The position numbers and the translations under genes were made by a program. From Calocera cornea HHB12733 (Eukaryota; Basidiomycota; Dacrymycetes; Dacrymycetales; Dacrymycetaceae), in the NCBI GenBank assembly GCA_001632435.1, contig KV424088.1, forward strand, positions 1 through 56,119: a stretch of 56,119 nucleotides of DNA, in the 5' to 3' direction. The notes beneath the pieces are model-generated. The model was not told the origin of the DNA and did not search any database. It was given only the letters and a program-made list of their open reading frames with translations. Each line of letters starts with the position of its first letter. Position 1 is the first letter of the stretch. Of the stretch, positions 46,015-56,119 are shown in pieces.

Positions 46015-48410
46015 TCAATTTCTCCCTACTCTCGATCCGCCACTGAAGCCGTTCTCTGCCTGGGATCCGATCCTGCTAAGCAAGCTGGTCGGCCTCGCAG
46101 GCGTATCCAACCGTGACAACAGCCCCGCAGCACCACGGATGGAGATGGCATCATCCGGCTTCGTCGACTGGGCATCTGCACCCTTCGTATTCACTCCGAG
46201 TCGTTCTACCAGACTGCGGGGAGAGGCTGAGTCGTTTCTTGATCGGTGTGACCCGTTCGTGTTAGGAGAGCGGCTTTGCTGAACGCCACCGTCGATGCGT
46301 TCCAGCAGACTGCGCGTACGGACTTGCCTGGCTTCCGCACCTTCCACAGATAATCGAGGTCGCTTCAGTGGTCGATCTTCGGAGAGCGACTCTACTTTCG
46401 ATGTCGTCGGCAGGTCAGAGCTACGGGAAGGAAGAGGGTCCTTGCGTGGTAGGGGGCTGGCTTCAGTGGCCATGAGATGATTCCGCATAACGGCGAGAGC
46501 GCCTTTGGGCGGTTCTTGCTTGTCTTTGCCCGGTCTCTCTCGATCGATCTTCACTGGTGGTCGCTTGGCTGCGTTTCCGGCAATTTGCAGTCCTTCGACA
46601 TTACGCTTTACACCGGCAGCAGGAGGGAGGTCGGACGCTGGACGCTGGACGGATCGGCCTTCTGGAAGGGGAGGTTGAATCTCAAGCTCGGCATAGAGTT
46701 CTTGGCATGTAGAGACAATGGACTTCAGGAGGCGCATACTTTCGTGACTCAGGCCAGATCCGCGCGCATCTTTCGTGTCGTAGGCGAAGCGAAGCATCTT
46801 GAAGACCGGCTTGGACTGGAACACATTGCGCAGCGGACCGAGGTCCATTCGCTGGAATGTTGTCAGTATCATTTGTTGATCAACATGCAAAAGGGACCCA
46901 CTACTTGGCAGAGACGAGAATAGATTGCTGAGGTTGTATCCACAAACGCCCACATCTTCTCCTGATTGGCGGCCCCAGCTTTCTCAAACGTATCAACAGC
47001 GGACAGAAACAAGACAGTCAGCGCGGTCGATACGTCTGTAGCCAGACTGGCTTCTTCGAATGCCGCAACATCATCTCTCCGTTCCCGACGGACATCGTCC
47101 CAGACCGCCAGTGATGCCTTCAGCCAGCGCAACAGCGATTCGGCTCGGCCATATTCGTAAGCTTCAGCAACAGTCCAGTCCTTCCAACCCATTCGCGACC
47201 AAAACCGTAGGAAGGCGCGAGGGTCGCCACTGCCGCCTCCTGCGGCTTCTTGAGCCAGGCTAAACAAAGCCGATGCGTCCTCCGCTGCAGATGCTTTAGG
47301 TTTATGAGAGAGTGTGATGACGCGTTCGAGTAAAGAGCTGATAGCTTGAGTGCGGAACTGGTTAGGCTGAGATTGAGACGTCCAAGATGGGAGTGTTCGA
47401 AGAAGAGATAGGAGCTCGTTTGCATCGCCTCGACTGGAATAGAGCAAAGCCTGTTACCGGCGTTAGGCAGAGATTGAGGCAAGGTCACAGGAAATTCTCA
47501 CCTCTGAGACCCCCTGGTTGAAAGATGCCTCTGCATCGCTCTTGATAACGAACTTTTCCGAGCGGGCCTTTGCCACATCTGGCGTCTTCAGGAAATCCAA
47601 TACGAGGCGCTTCATGCCACCCGTGGTGGGGTCAGCTGACTTGTCCTCGGCTTCTCCAGCACGAGCCATGTGCTCAGTAATAACTTCAATCGCAGCAACA
47701 GGGTCTGTTCGGATGTGGGAAACAAGGGCTTCACGAATGACGCGAAGTTCGGTCTGGGAATCTATATAGTCGCCGTCAGCAAAGTCCACAACATGGGACG
47801 CAGTCAAGTGACGAACCGCTTTGGAGGAGTTGAACCAAGACATCTGCGTTTCGACGAGTCCAGCTGGGCACCGCTTTGCTGAGATCAACTATGGTGCGGT
47901 ACCCTTGTATACGGACAGCTTGGTCGGGATCTTCGCAGAGGTCGTATACAAAGTCGATGACTTCTTCTTGTTGTTCTGAGGCAAAGAGGGGGAAGGCAGA
48001 GGTGAGAGATGAGACTGAGCGGGTACTATGAGGAGTAGCACGCGCGTCGTCCAAGAGTACTTTAAATGCGCGTGCTTTCTGTGCAGGCGTTAGAGACCCA
48101 CACTTCAGTTGCCAGAATCCGCGGTGCTCACCTGTTCCTTGGAGGACCTCACATCATCGAGGATGTCTCTTGCCTCAGTTCTGGGAGTTTTGGGTGGAGG
48201 AGAAGGACGTGTGTAGCGCTGGGGCTGTCCACGAGGTTGCTGTTGAGGTGGGGCCGCATAGGGCTGCTGTGGTCGCCCTCCTCCATAATAGTTCCTGTCG
48301 TCCCTCCACTGACCTCCTTGCTGGTATGGGTTCGCACTGGGATATGAGCCATTGCCAGGATCGTAGCGTCCGCGCTGTTGCTGCTGCTGCTGGCCGCGGT
48401 AGTATGCCAT
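46015..48410 (-). CDS. API5-like HEAT-repeat protein
   Basis: Five exons (48410-48132, 48078-47817, 47761-47502, 47450-46905, 46851-46015) give 727 residues. A Gln/Arg/Gly/Tyr-rich N-terminus (QQQQQQRGRYDPGNGSY) is followed by an alpha-helical repeat region: EEVIDFVYDLCEDPDQAVRI, VPSWTRRNADVLVQLLQSDS, ELRVIREALVSHIRTDP. These correspond in order and content to the first HEAT repeats of API5/AAC-11. A helical middle follows, then a disordered basic C-terminus with several nuclear-signal-like clusters (PLKRPRLS) and repeated SLLERIDGG / SLVERLGVN / GLLSRLDTP / SLLSRIGSQ segments. API5 is a nuclear anti-apoptotic factor in animals and is reported with mRNA-export proteins. Divergent from the Sec14-like gene, 305 bases apart. 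Confidence 0.72.
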
Positions 48411-48715
48411 TGTCGCGGTTGTTGACGATGAGCAGCTCTTAACGGTTGTCCGGCAGCGTTGCGCGTGTGGCGAATGAAAGGCACAGAAGGATGACGGGCA
48501 TCTTTTTGTTCCCGTAATTCCCTCCGTCACCTCCCAATTCACGTGCTAGGGGTCCCCTTGCACGCAGGGAGGGAGCCTGGCCACTACAGTACGAGCCATA
48601 TACGAACAGCGAATTACCTACACTGCATAACCCAACCTCCATACCGAACCGACTGGATAATCCTGCACTTACGTGGATCAAGTTCTTATTTTCCCCTCTT
48701 TCCCTCGCTCTATGG
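48411..48715. promoter_or_regulatory. shared divergent promoter region
   Basis: 305 bases separate the start codons of the API5-like and CRAL-TRIO-like genes, so they probably share a bidirectional promoter. No clear TATA box on either side. Confidence 0.45.
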
Positions 48716-49972
48716 ATGGCCGAGGCACGCCTGACTCTTGCACACAAGACCCAGGCGCTCGAGATCCTCCGAACCACGCACAAGGAATCCGTGCGAGAAC
48801 TGCAGGATAATGCGTTGGAGCAGCTTGTTCCGACCCTTCAGGAAGAGCTGGCCCTTGACGAGAAATGGCGGGAGTGGGCAGAAGCATATATAGATGATGG
48901 TGGTGAGCTCCTTATCACTACCGGGTACCGTGTGGTGTGAATGATGGTCCTACTACCAGGTACCATCTTCCGTATGTTCCGAGTGAGTACCTTCGTGACG
49001 TCATATGCGATCTCTATTGACGATTGAATTTCTGTAGAAAAATGGGTTTTCCAAGACAGCAACATTGTCGGCCCTCCGAAATGCCCTTCTACTGACCTTG
49101 CCACTGAGCGACCTGCCCCACACCCATCCATCGATAGCGATAACGTTCTCCCCACCCGATCCGCCCACCTTACACGTATGTTTAACATACCTGACACCAT
49201 CCAGTCTCTCCAGCTTCAGAGAGACTCTCCTCTTTGTCTATGAGAAACTGCGACTCCATCTGGCGGAAGAGGGCCCACTAGGCTTCTACTGCGTGCTTGA
49301 TCTTGGGGGCGCTAGGCTGCGCGATATCGTATGCCCAGCTTCTCTCTGAACCGTGTTCGTGACGCTGACGATATCCTCCTTCAGATCTCAGACTTCATAC
49401 CATGGTATGCCACCGAAGTCCAACCACGATACCCGTCAATGTGTGCAGCCAGTAAGTCATCCATTCGCCGTGGCCATCCGTCATCTGACGGCGGCTGCAA
49501 CAGCATTCATCATCAACTATACCTGGATGTACGGCGGTCTCTGGTCCGTCCTCCGGTACGTTTGTCCCAGTCCTGTTTCTCCAGCATATCGCCGACCTCG
49601 ACTGCATATAGTCGCGTCGCTCCCAAACAAGCCCTCTCTCGGATCTTCTTTCTCACTCCTGAGGAGCTCGCTACTCACTTCCCCTCATGCCTTCCCCCGT
49701 CTGAAGAACTCGCGCCGGTGTACTCATATCCCAACCTCGCCATCGAAACTTGGGACGACAGGCCCACCTCTCCCATCCGCTTCTCGGCTGAGCATCCACC
49801 GCCAGAAAGGACAAGATGGAAGCTTGTCGTCACGCTGGCTCGCATACTCGGGACGAGGATGAGGACTGCAGTATGGTGGAAGCGATGGCGCTGGTTGGGT
49901 TGGATACTGCTTCTGTTGCTCATGCGATGGTGGATCAGCCGTCGTAGCCGTCGCAACCTCCGTAGACGATGA
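48716..49972 (+). CDS. Sec14-like CRAL-TRIO protein with C-terminal membrane segment
   Basis: Six exons (48716-48902, 48960-48982, 49038-49328, 49385-49451, 49504-49555, 49612-49972) give 326 residues. The helical N-terminus (ALEQLVPTLQEELALDEKWR) leads into GGTIFRMFRKNGFSKTATLS, like the start of a CRAL-TRIO_N domain. The lipid-binding fold is marked by GFYCVLDLGGARLRDI, FIINYTWMYGGLWSVLRRV and RIFFLTPEELATHF. The C-terminal 60 residues are basic with a helix (LGWILLLLLMRWWI) that could anchor it to a membrane. Sec14-like proteins move phosphatidylinositol or other lipids between membranes; the ligand here is unknown. Exon 2 is only 23 nt. An ATG four bases upstream (48712) is in another frame and would overlap this start. 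Confidence 0.78.
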
Positions 49973-50233
49973 CGATCACACTGTACTATATGCAATGCAA
50001 CTCAATAATATTGTTAATTTGATTTCGCCGAACGTCCGAGCAGATAAAAGTATGCTGTTGGCTACAGGGTTACAAGCGCAGCAGGGCTTATTCGTTACGT
50101 ACTCGGTACAACAGCTCCCCCACCCCGGATGAGATCACACATATCAGACAAGCCACGACAACCAACGAAGTAAGAAAAGAACCAATGATGGTGTGGAGCA
50201 GTGATGCCGAATAGCCGGACCAAGACGATGACA

Positions 50234-51034
50234 TTACGCAACCAAGCCGCGCGGCTTCTTCTCTTCCTCGTCTGCCCCTGCGCTGATACCCGCAGCGGCA
50301 ACGCCGGCCGGGACGTTGACGCCGACCAAGAGTCCCCTCAACCACCCATTTTCCTTCCTCAAGCCCTCTGCCTCCCGTTCAAGCTCAGCCACACGCGAGT
50401 TAAGGTGCTTCAAGTTGCGCTCCATAGCGGCTTCACGCTCCTTCTTTTTCAGACTGCGGCGACGAGGTCAATACGGGTGATAAGTGGATTATGCCGACGA
50501 AACTAACCGGAACCGCGCAGATGCCGCCGTATTCCTTCGCCTCTTATCCTCGGCCGGCGTCAACGGTACACCACTCTCGTACTTGGCCATCAAGGCGTCC
50601 TGGGCGGCGAGTTCCGAGTCCGATACGCTGATGGACACGCTGGGCTTGCGTCCACGAGCCTTCTTCGCCGGTGGCTCGCCAGAGTTCTCGGACGAGTTGC
50701 CCGCAGCTAAGGCATTGAATTGCTGGCTGGCCCAGACAGGGGTTTCCGAGAACGTCGGGAATCCAGCGGAGACGCCAGGGAAAACGGGCTGGACACCGCC
50801 GAACTGGCTCAGGAAACCATCGAGGTCGAAGTCGCCGGACGGCGGGGGAGGCGGAGGAGGGAGGGGCTCGTCGGACTGGAAGGTGAGGTTCGTCCAGAGC
50901 TCAAGCTGTGAGGCGAGCGAAGGGGGAAGCTCGAGGTCGGAATCCTGGGTCTGGGAGGAGGTCGAGGCTGAGAGCGCAGAGGTGGGCGGGGGAGGGACAG
51001 GCGTCCCAGGCGCAACAGTAGGCACGGAGGACAT
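50234..51034 (-). CDS. bZIP transcription factor, Cys-3/MetR-like
   Basis: Two exons (51034-50508 and 50453-50234, 54-nt intron) give 248 residues. The N-terminal 150 residues are Pro/Ser-rich with acidic patches (activation region). KRRRNTAASARFRLKKKERE is the basic region, split by the intron, in the form typical of the Cys-3/MetR/Gcn4-like group (N-T-A-A-S-A-R-F-R). The zipper follows with Leu/Val heptads (LKHLNSRVAELEREAEGLRK) and ENGWLRGLL. A basic AKKARGRKP stretch may be a nuclear signal. In ascomycetes Cys-3/MetR switches on sulfur uptake and cysteine/methionine genes; this role is inferred here, not shown. The gene is followed by a 261-base gap to the CRAL-TRIO-like gene, tail to tail. 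Confidence 0.88.
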
Positions 51035-52082
51035 GATGGGTCAAGACGAGGATGGATGGCGTGGTTGAAGCAAGACGATAGATAGATGGATGAATTGGGT
51101 GGAGGTCCGGTGAGGATGTCGTTATATGCAGCCGAGCGGACGATGGGGATGCGTTGTAAGCTTGGCGCTATCTATGCAGAGAGTCGTCCAGGGAGCTGCT
51201 GGGACTGTCGTGGACGATGGTGGATTGATTGGGAACCGGGTGAAGGAGAGAAGAAGGTGGGCTGGGGGAGAAGGAGTCAGCGTGGTGGTGGTGGTCGAGA
51301 AGGAGGATGGGGGCCCGTGAAAGATTTTGTCCAGCCAAGCGGGCCTGGAGGAGGAGCGGACTGGATGGGTTGGTGAGACCTGTCTTTAGTCATTCGCCCG
51401 ACATCCGCTTCCGCCCACGGCGCCACACAACCCCACCCAATCCCACTCCGACGCCCGCACAGCAATCCCTCTCGACGGGAACGGAACGGAGAGATCCTCC
51501 GTCGGCTTTCGCCCTCACAATCCCGGCTAAACCGGCCGGGCGCGAGTCGTCCCTCATGTCCACCCATCCCCTCCTAATCGAGCAAACCGCAGCCCTATCG
51601 TACAAACAAACTGAATGCGCCAGATTCTGGTCGAAAGGGCAGCGCGGCTGCCTCTCCCGGAGTGTCTAATCGTTTACTCGCAATGTACGTAACAATGCGA
51701 CCTTCCACTTCGAGCCATCCCCGGGTCCCTGCCGGCGGCCCCGGCCTCCCTAAACACATGGTCCTCAGGGTGCACATTGCCCTCGTGTCCTCCTGCAGCA
51801 CACGTTCGACACACCATTGATAATCAGCACTGATTGGAATGATTAGAAATATACTTATTAATGGCCCCGCTGCCCACAGTTCCTGCTCGTTCGCGTCAAT
51901 CTCACTTCATCCGATTCGGGATGTAGCATCCATCTCGATCGCGGCTTCCACGGATGGCTTCGCTTCTATCAACCGATCACGAGGACGCGCTGTGGTCTAT
52001 TATACAGATAGCTTGATAAATGGGTTACAAATGCTCGGGTAAACAAGAAAAAAAACGTCAATGTCAGTCCAAGTCTCGCTCG
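51035..52082. other. intergenic region, promoter of the bZIP gene
   Basis: A purine-rich plus strand at 51235-51320 is the likely leader or promoter of the bZIP gene. No gene or RNA supported. Confidence 0.5.
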
Positions 52083-54231
52083 TCAAACCGCCAAAGCGGG
52101 GTTCATGCCTCGTTTCCTCTCTCCAGCGCTCACGCTTCTTGTTTGCATCCTCGGAGTTTCCAGGGCGGCGCTCGGTCTCGACGGTCGCTGTACCCTGCGC
52201 TTCGCCAGCATGCTCATATTGGAGCTACTACGAGTTCTGGGCAATGAGGAGCTCTTCTTGGCGCGCAGTCGGGCCGAGGCCCTTGTGGGCGTAGGCGTCC
52301 TGGTACCAGCCGGACGGTCCGTAGCTGGGGCGGATGATCGAAGTGATGGGAGTGGGGTGAGCAGTATGGAGCTCTGGTTCATCGGTAGCCCGCCTGGCAT
52401 CACCAAAGCATAACTGGATGTTCCTTGCAGTGAACTGTAAACACGTGCCGACGTGGGTGTTTGGAACAGCGAGAACGACTCGGTTCGCGCCCCTCCCCAT
52501 GAGGGATCCGGTCCATGCAGGCTCGAATTCCCGGAGTTCTGGCTCATCGGCGTCAGGGGCGCGCCCAGTGAGTGCGATTCACTTTCGGGAGCCAGTATTG
52601 AATTCGGTCGTGGATGTGGTTGATGAAGCCAAGGGTGTGCGAGAGCGTCGGATAATTTGATCCGTCGACCAGGATCGTCTACAACCAATCTGCTCAACAA
52701 GTCCCACCCTTGCACCAATAACTCAGCGTGCTTCTTGTTCTCATGTTACTCACGTACCTTCAGCATTGAGTTTTCCATGCAACAAGTCGAACTTCATGGT
52801 GCTTGAACTAGGGCGCCATTCCGGCTCTGCATCAGTCCCAATGTCCCATGGGTAATGGCATGCCAATCTGTATCACGGATCATCAGACTTGTTTACTTTG
52901 TATGTGCTTGCTCACATACAAAGTAAACATGATGACACCAATGGACCACACATCTACGCTGATGTCATAAGACTTGATCTCCTTCGAGAAAACCTCGGGT
53001 GCTGCATATATCTGGGTCCCACAGTGTGTCTGGCGAGCATATTAGAACGATCACCGAGACATCATGAGCACCATGCGTACTTTCAGCGCAGTCCTGCTGT
53101 GTGCATGCTTCGCCATGCCAAAGTCCACAATCTTCAGTGTTGGAGGATAGCTTGACGATATCAGGATGTTCTCCGGCTTGAGGTCTCGATGGGCCACACC
53201 ATGGGAATGTACGTGAGCCATGCCGGAGATAAGCTGGCCGATGATGTACCGTGTATCTGCCTCGTCTGCGGTTGATTGAGTACAACACGATCTGCGTTGA
53301 GGAACCCAGCGTACCAAAGCCCTTGCAGCGGGTGAGGTTGGCGAACAAGTCGTGTCCTTGAACGAGTTCCATCAAGATGTACAACTGATCCGCGCACATG
53401 TACGTGCGGTGAACGTTAACGATGTTGGGGTGATGATGCATTTGGCGCATGATCTCGCATTCACGCTCAATAGTGGCCATCTCCGACTCAGTCATGAGCG
53501 ACAGCTTCTTTTTGATGATCTTGACGGCGTATTGTTGTCCCGTGAACTTGTTGAGGCAGCGGAACACGGTGCCAAATTGACCTGAATTGACAGGTCTCTA
53601 GTACGGCGGTAAGTACTGGTGCACAGGTCCAGGAGAGTGCACGTACTTCAACCGTATACTCGGCCGTGAAGGCATCCATAGGCGCGGGGGCCGTGTTCGG
53701 TATATGCGGCTGGAAAAAGACGATTTCCAGGTATTCCGCGGGAAGATCGGATGGGTATTGGCCCTGGCTGTCTCGCAGGCCGATGATCTGACCCCATGAG
53801 ATGTGACTGCTAGTATTCTGGGCCACGTCAATCGAGCCGACACGAATCCCGTAGGGTGAGTTGTTCCGCAGCGTGAAGCTCATTTGTTCTGGCGACCAAG
53901 GGCCACTTTGGCTTCTTTGAACGCCGCGACCTGGTATGCCCTCCCCAGTCCATCTGAGGTCGAAGTCGACCCGCTCGAGGAGGTCGTACAAGGCCGCTGG
54001 GGCCGAGGCTGTAGGCTTGAGAATATGACGAGAGTTATAGACGAGCTTGTCCGCGAATAGATCCACGATCTTGACGCCCTGCCCCATCAACTTGCCCCAC
54101 GAAGGCGTGTGGGTGACAACACCAGACACAGGTTCGAATGAATGACTGTTGGGTATGACGCTCGGTAATGGCAGCGTCGGTTGGCTGCTGCGCCTGGGTG
54201 CTGCACGTCTTGCACGAGAAGTTGGTGCCAT
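52083..54231 (-). CDS. FHA-domain serine/threonine protein kinase, CHK2/Cds1 (Rad53) type
   Basis: Six exons (54231-53647, 53597-53315, 53265-53081, 53029-52920, 52867-52758, 52708-52083) give 632 residues. Residues about 40-190 look like a degenerate FHA domain: [20 protein letters not shown], then [15 protein letters not shown] and ISWGQIIGL. The kinase domain has a glycine loop SGQFGTVFR (first Gly replaced), AVKIIKK with the ATP Lys, the Glu of [39 protein letters not shown] and [10 protein letters not shown]; all catalytic residues are present. The C-terminal 170 residues are Ser/Thr/Arg-rich with basic clusters, probably nuclear. CHK2-type kinases act in the DNA-damage and replication checkpoint. 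An upstream in-frame ATG at 54417 would add 62 residues. A perfect hairpin spans the donor of intron 4. Confidence 0.75.
52891..52928. repeat. perfect 16-bp inverted repeat across a 5' splice site
   Basis: GTTTACTTTGTATGTG and its exact complement are separated by six bases (CTTGCT). On the coding (minus) strand the exon-intron border ACTTT|GTATGT lies inside one arm. Confidence 0.95.
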
Positions 54232-55604
54232 CGCGGGTGAGAGTGTTGGGGGTCGAGGGGAAGAGGAAGGAAAGAGGCGGAAAGCAGCAAGCACAACGGC
54301 ACCACCACCGGTGACGGGGTCATTATTAGCCTCGACGGGAGCGGAAGCGCCGGTGCACTGGCGGCTCTTCCCTGTCCACTCAGCGACGCGAAACCTTATG
54401 TAGGTGTCATGCGCCATTCCGACGCGAACTCGTCGCCCGACACCGACACGGACCGCTTCCAGTCTCGGCTCCAACACCGCCCTCCTGGGTCATCTCCCAC
54501 TCACCATTTCCATCGCCGGGCCACCTGGAGAGCTGGGCAGGTGTGTGGCGACGAATAATGTCGGAAGGCGTCAGTGTTATCTATCACGTTCCAACCCGAC
54601 GCGTCTCCTTCGCAACCCATACATTCGGGCGTGGGCCCTAATTCCGTCCCTTGGCCGTACCTCTCGTATGACCATGCGTGGAGTGTGTAAGAACGGCATC
54701 GCTAGTGCTCCGTTAGGCCACCGGGTCGACCTACAAAGTCGACGTCAGCCTCACACCAGGCACCAACTCCTCGTCTGATATGTCCCATCAGGTCGTCCGG
54801 CCGAGGGCCTAACCGCAATCCACAGACCTCGACACACTGCAGGCGGCAAACACAGCGCGATCATCCTTTTGCATCCCAGACAGTGTTGTTCAATACCATC
54901 CACCAATGCCGGTATACAGTCGTTGACCCAGAGCATGCATCCATGTTGGGCCGCTGAAGAGAGAGCACGTCAACCCCCGTAGGGTGCGATCATCGTTCAA
55001 ACAATATGCTTCCGAAGACGCATCTGTCTTGACTGACCATAAGCACCGCTTGCTGCCACATGCAACCCTGACACAGGGCAGGGTTATGTGGTGTTCTCAT
55101 AAACCCTACCTCAACTTACCTCATCTAACCCTATGTAAGGCCCAGAGACACTCAGATTGGCTGGGGTTGGGGACAAGTGTATAGCCATGATGATCTATAA
55201 TGTATTCATTCTATAGGGGTGTTACCTTTATAGGGCCTAAGCAGTGCACCCTCCTCTAATGGGGCAGTAGGGTTGTTAGGAGGACTTAGGGTACACTAGG
55301 GTATACAGAGGGTTACTCATGAAATCTGTGACTTTTTGCTTACTGTTTGTTGTGAATCATGCTACACTAGGAATGCTCACTCAAAATTCTTTATCATGGA
55401 CTGCTGTCAGGGAACACTCTATCTATAGCCGAATTGAGCATGGTCAGGGTTAGACTTAGACCCGAAAAGGGCATGTTACATGTAAACGCCACCAAAATGC
55501 ATCTAAGGGGGTTTTTCGAGAAGTTACGGTTACAGTTGTAGTCCCCAGGATGAAATATCCAGAAAAGCTACCCTGAGACGGAGGCACAATGCACCTGCGG
55601 AGCA

Positions 55605-55636
55605 AGATGTGACAAGATTCTAGTCTTGTCGCATCT
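55605..55636. repeat. inverted repeat (hairpin)
   Basis: Arms AGATGTGACAAGA and TCTTGTCGCATCT, one mismatch, six-base loop. Confidence 0.85.
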
Positions 55637-55700
55637 ATAGTGTTTTCATGGTTGGTTAGGGTAAGAGTTGTGGGTCTGGGCTGATTTCAGGTCTGAAATA

Positions 55701-55771
55701 CGTAAAGTCGTTCCCACGAGTTTACGTATTAGCCTCATCAGCAGATGTAAACTCGTGGAAACGACTTCACG
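55701..55771. repeat. long inverted repeat (hairpin)
   Basis: Arms at 55701-55727 and 55745-55771 pair almost fully (core AAGTCGTTCCCACGAGTTTA against its complement, a few mismatches) around a short loop. A small palindrome (ATTTCAG/CTGAAAT) sits directly to its left at 55683-55698. Confidence 0.9.
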
Positions 55772-56119
55772 CATGGCCAATATGAACACATCTGAATAGC
55801 TTTATACTGTTTAGTGCACCTCTGCTGGTCTTTTCACGCCCTTTTCTTCATTAACACCCATTGTGTATACTTGGTTACAGCAAGTATCTGATATACTGGG
55901 AAGGCGGTTGACGCCATGTCCACTCATAGCATGTTGAAGCTAGTATTGGAGCTTGGTGGTTGAGCACGGTCCCCACTTTATGTGAACCTTAGACTCCCCG
56001 CCCTTGGAAGCCCCGCCTCCTCTTCTCTCCTTCCACACGTATTAACACTTCTGCCTCAGAATAGGTGCGCTTCCGACTGCCAGCAGGTAGTATACTGGTT
56101 GCTGGACGGAGATCGGCAA

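Larger units (their letters stand above)
54232..56119. other. AT-richer terminal stretch without a supported gene
   Basis: 54232-54450 is the upstream region of the kinase gene. From about 54980 the composition is clearly richer in A and T than the rest, with no convincing frame. It contains several hair-pin-forming inverted repeats (55605-55636, 55683-55698, 55701-55771) and scattered TTAGGG/CCCTAA-like words. Probably decayed transposon sequence. Confidence 0.5.

Noticed and set aside
55080..55670. TTAGGG/CCCTAA-like words, considered as telomeric repeats
   Set aside because: They are scattered single words, not arrays, and the window continues past them.
1..56119. tRNA, rRNA and CRISPR features
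   Set aside because: No tRNA-like A/B boxes with a cloverleaf, no rRNA core sequences and no spaced repeat arrays were found by eye.

Overview
The window looks like nuclear DNA of a filamentous basidiomycete, most likely an Agaricomycete. Coding regions are GC-rich and cut by many short introns (mostly 43-75 nt, GT-AG, one GC-AG). The families present (DUF6533 membrane protein, ArAE_2/FUSC transporter, BCS1-like AAA ATPases, P450s, Zn2Cys6 and bZIP regulators, CHK2-type kinase) are those of mushroom-type fungi. I rebuilt most gene models by hand from splice sites and reading phase. Except where noted, the stated exon sums are divisible by three and read open.

Layout. 0.6-4.3 kb: a HECT-like ubiquitin-ligase-type gene (-), broken by a one-base shift next to the presumed catalytic cysteine; its 5' end is unresolved. 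5.8-7.6 kb: an 11-exon DUF6533 seven-helix protein (+). 7.6-10.7 kb: mostly non-coding. 10.7-12.3 kb: a Dal5-type MFS anion/nitrogen-compound transporter (+). 13.5-17.8 kb: a large ArAE_2/FUSC-type membrane transporter (+). 18.85-21.56 kb: a complete PIF/Harbinger DNA transposon with terminal inverted repeats, a 3-bp target duplication, a DDE transposase (-) that looks intact and a Myb/SANT-like partner gene (+) with one nonsense codon.

23.1-31.7 kb: a BCS1-like AAA ATPase, a cytochrome P450, an unrecognised four-exon gene (all +) and a carotenoid cleavage oxygenase (-). 32.3-36.5 kb: two tandem secreted pepsin-family proteins (-) carrying an N-terminal jelly-roll-like domain; one has lost the Thr of its first catalytic motif. 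36.5-38.9 kb: an intergenic stretch full of short tandem repeats. 38.9-40.3 kb: a Pro/Ser-rich probable nuclear protein (+). 41.0-42.2 kb: a Zn2Cys6 protein (-) with the zinc cluster in its C-terminal third. 43.5-44.8 kb: a homocysteine S-methyltransferase (+).

46.0-50.0 kb: a divergent pair, an API5-like HEAT-repeat protein (-) and a Sec14/CRAL-TRIO-like protein with a C-terminal membrane segment (+). 50.2-51.0 kb: a Cys-3/MetR-type bZIP (-). 52.1-54.2 kb: an FHA-kinase of CHK2/Cds1 type (-), with a perfect 16-bp hairpin across one 5' splice site. The last 1.9 kb is AT-richer, hairpin-rich and without a supported gene.

The genes do not form one pathway. The P450 beside the carotenoid oxygenase, and the homocysteine methyltransferase near a sulfur-type bZIP, are suggestive neighbours only. 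The most unusual items are the 9-bp motif repeated eleven times through the Harbinger element, the frameshift at the HECT cysteine, the jelly-roll/aspartic-protease architecture, and the splice-site hairpin in the kinase gene.
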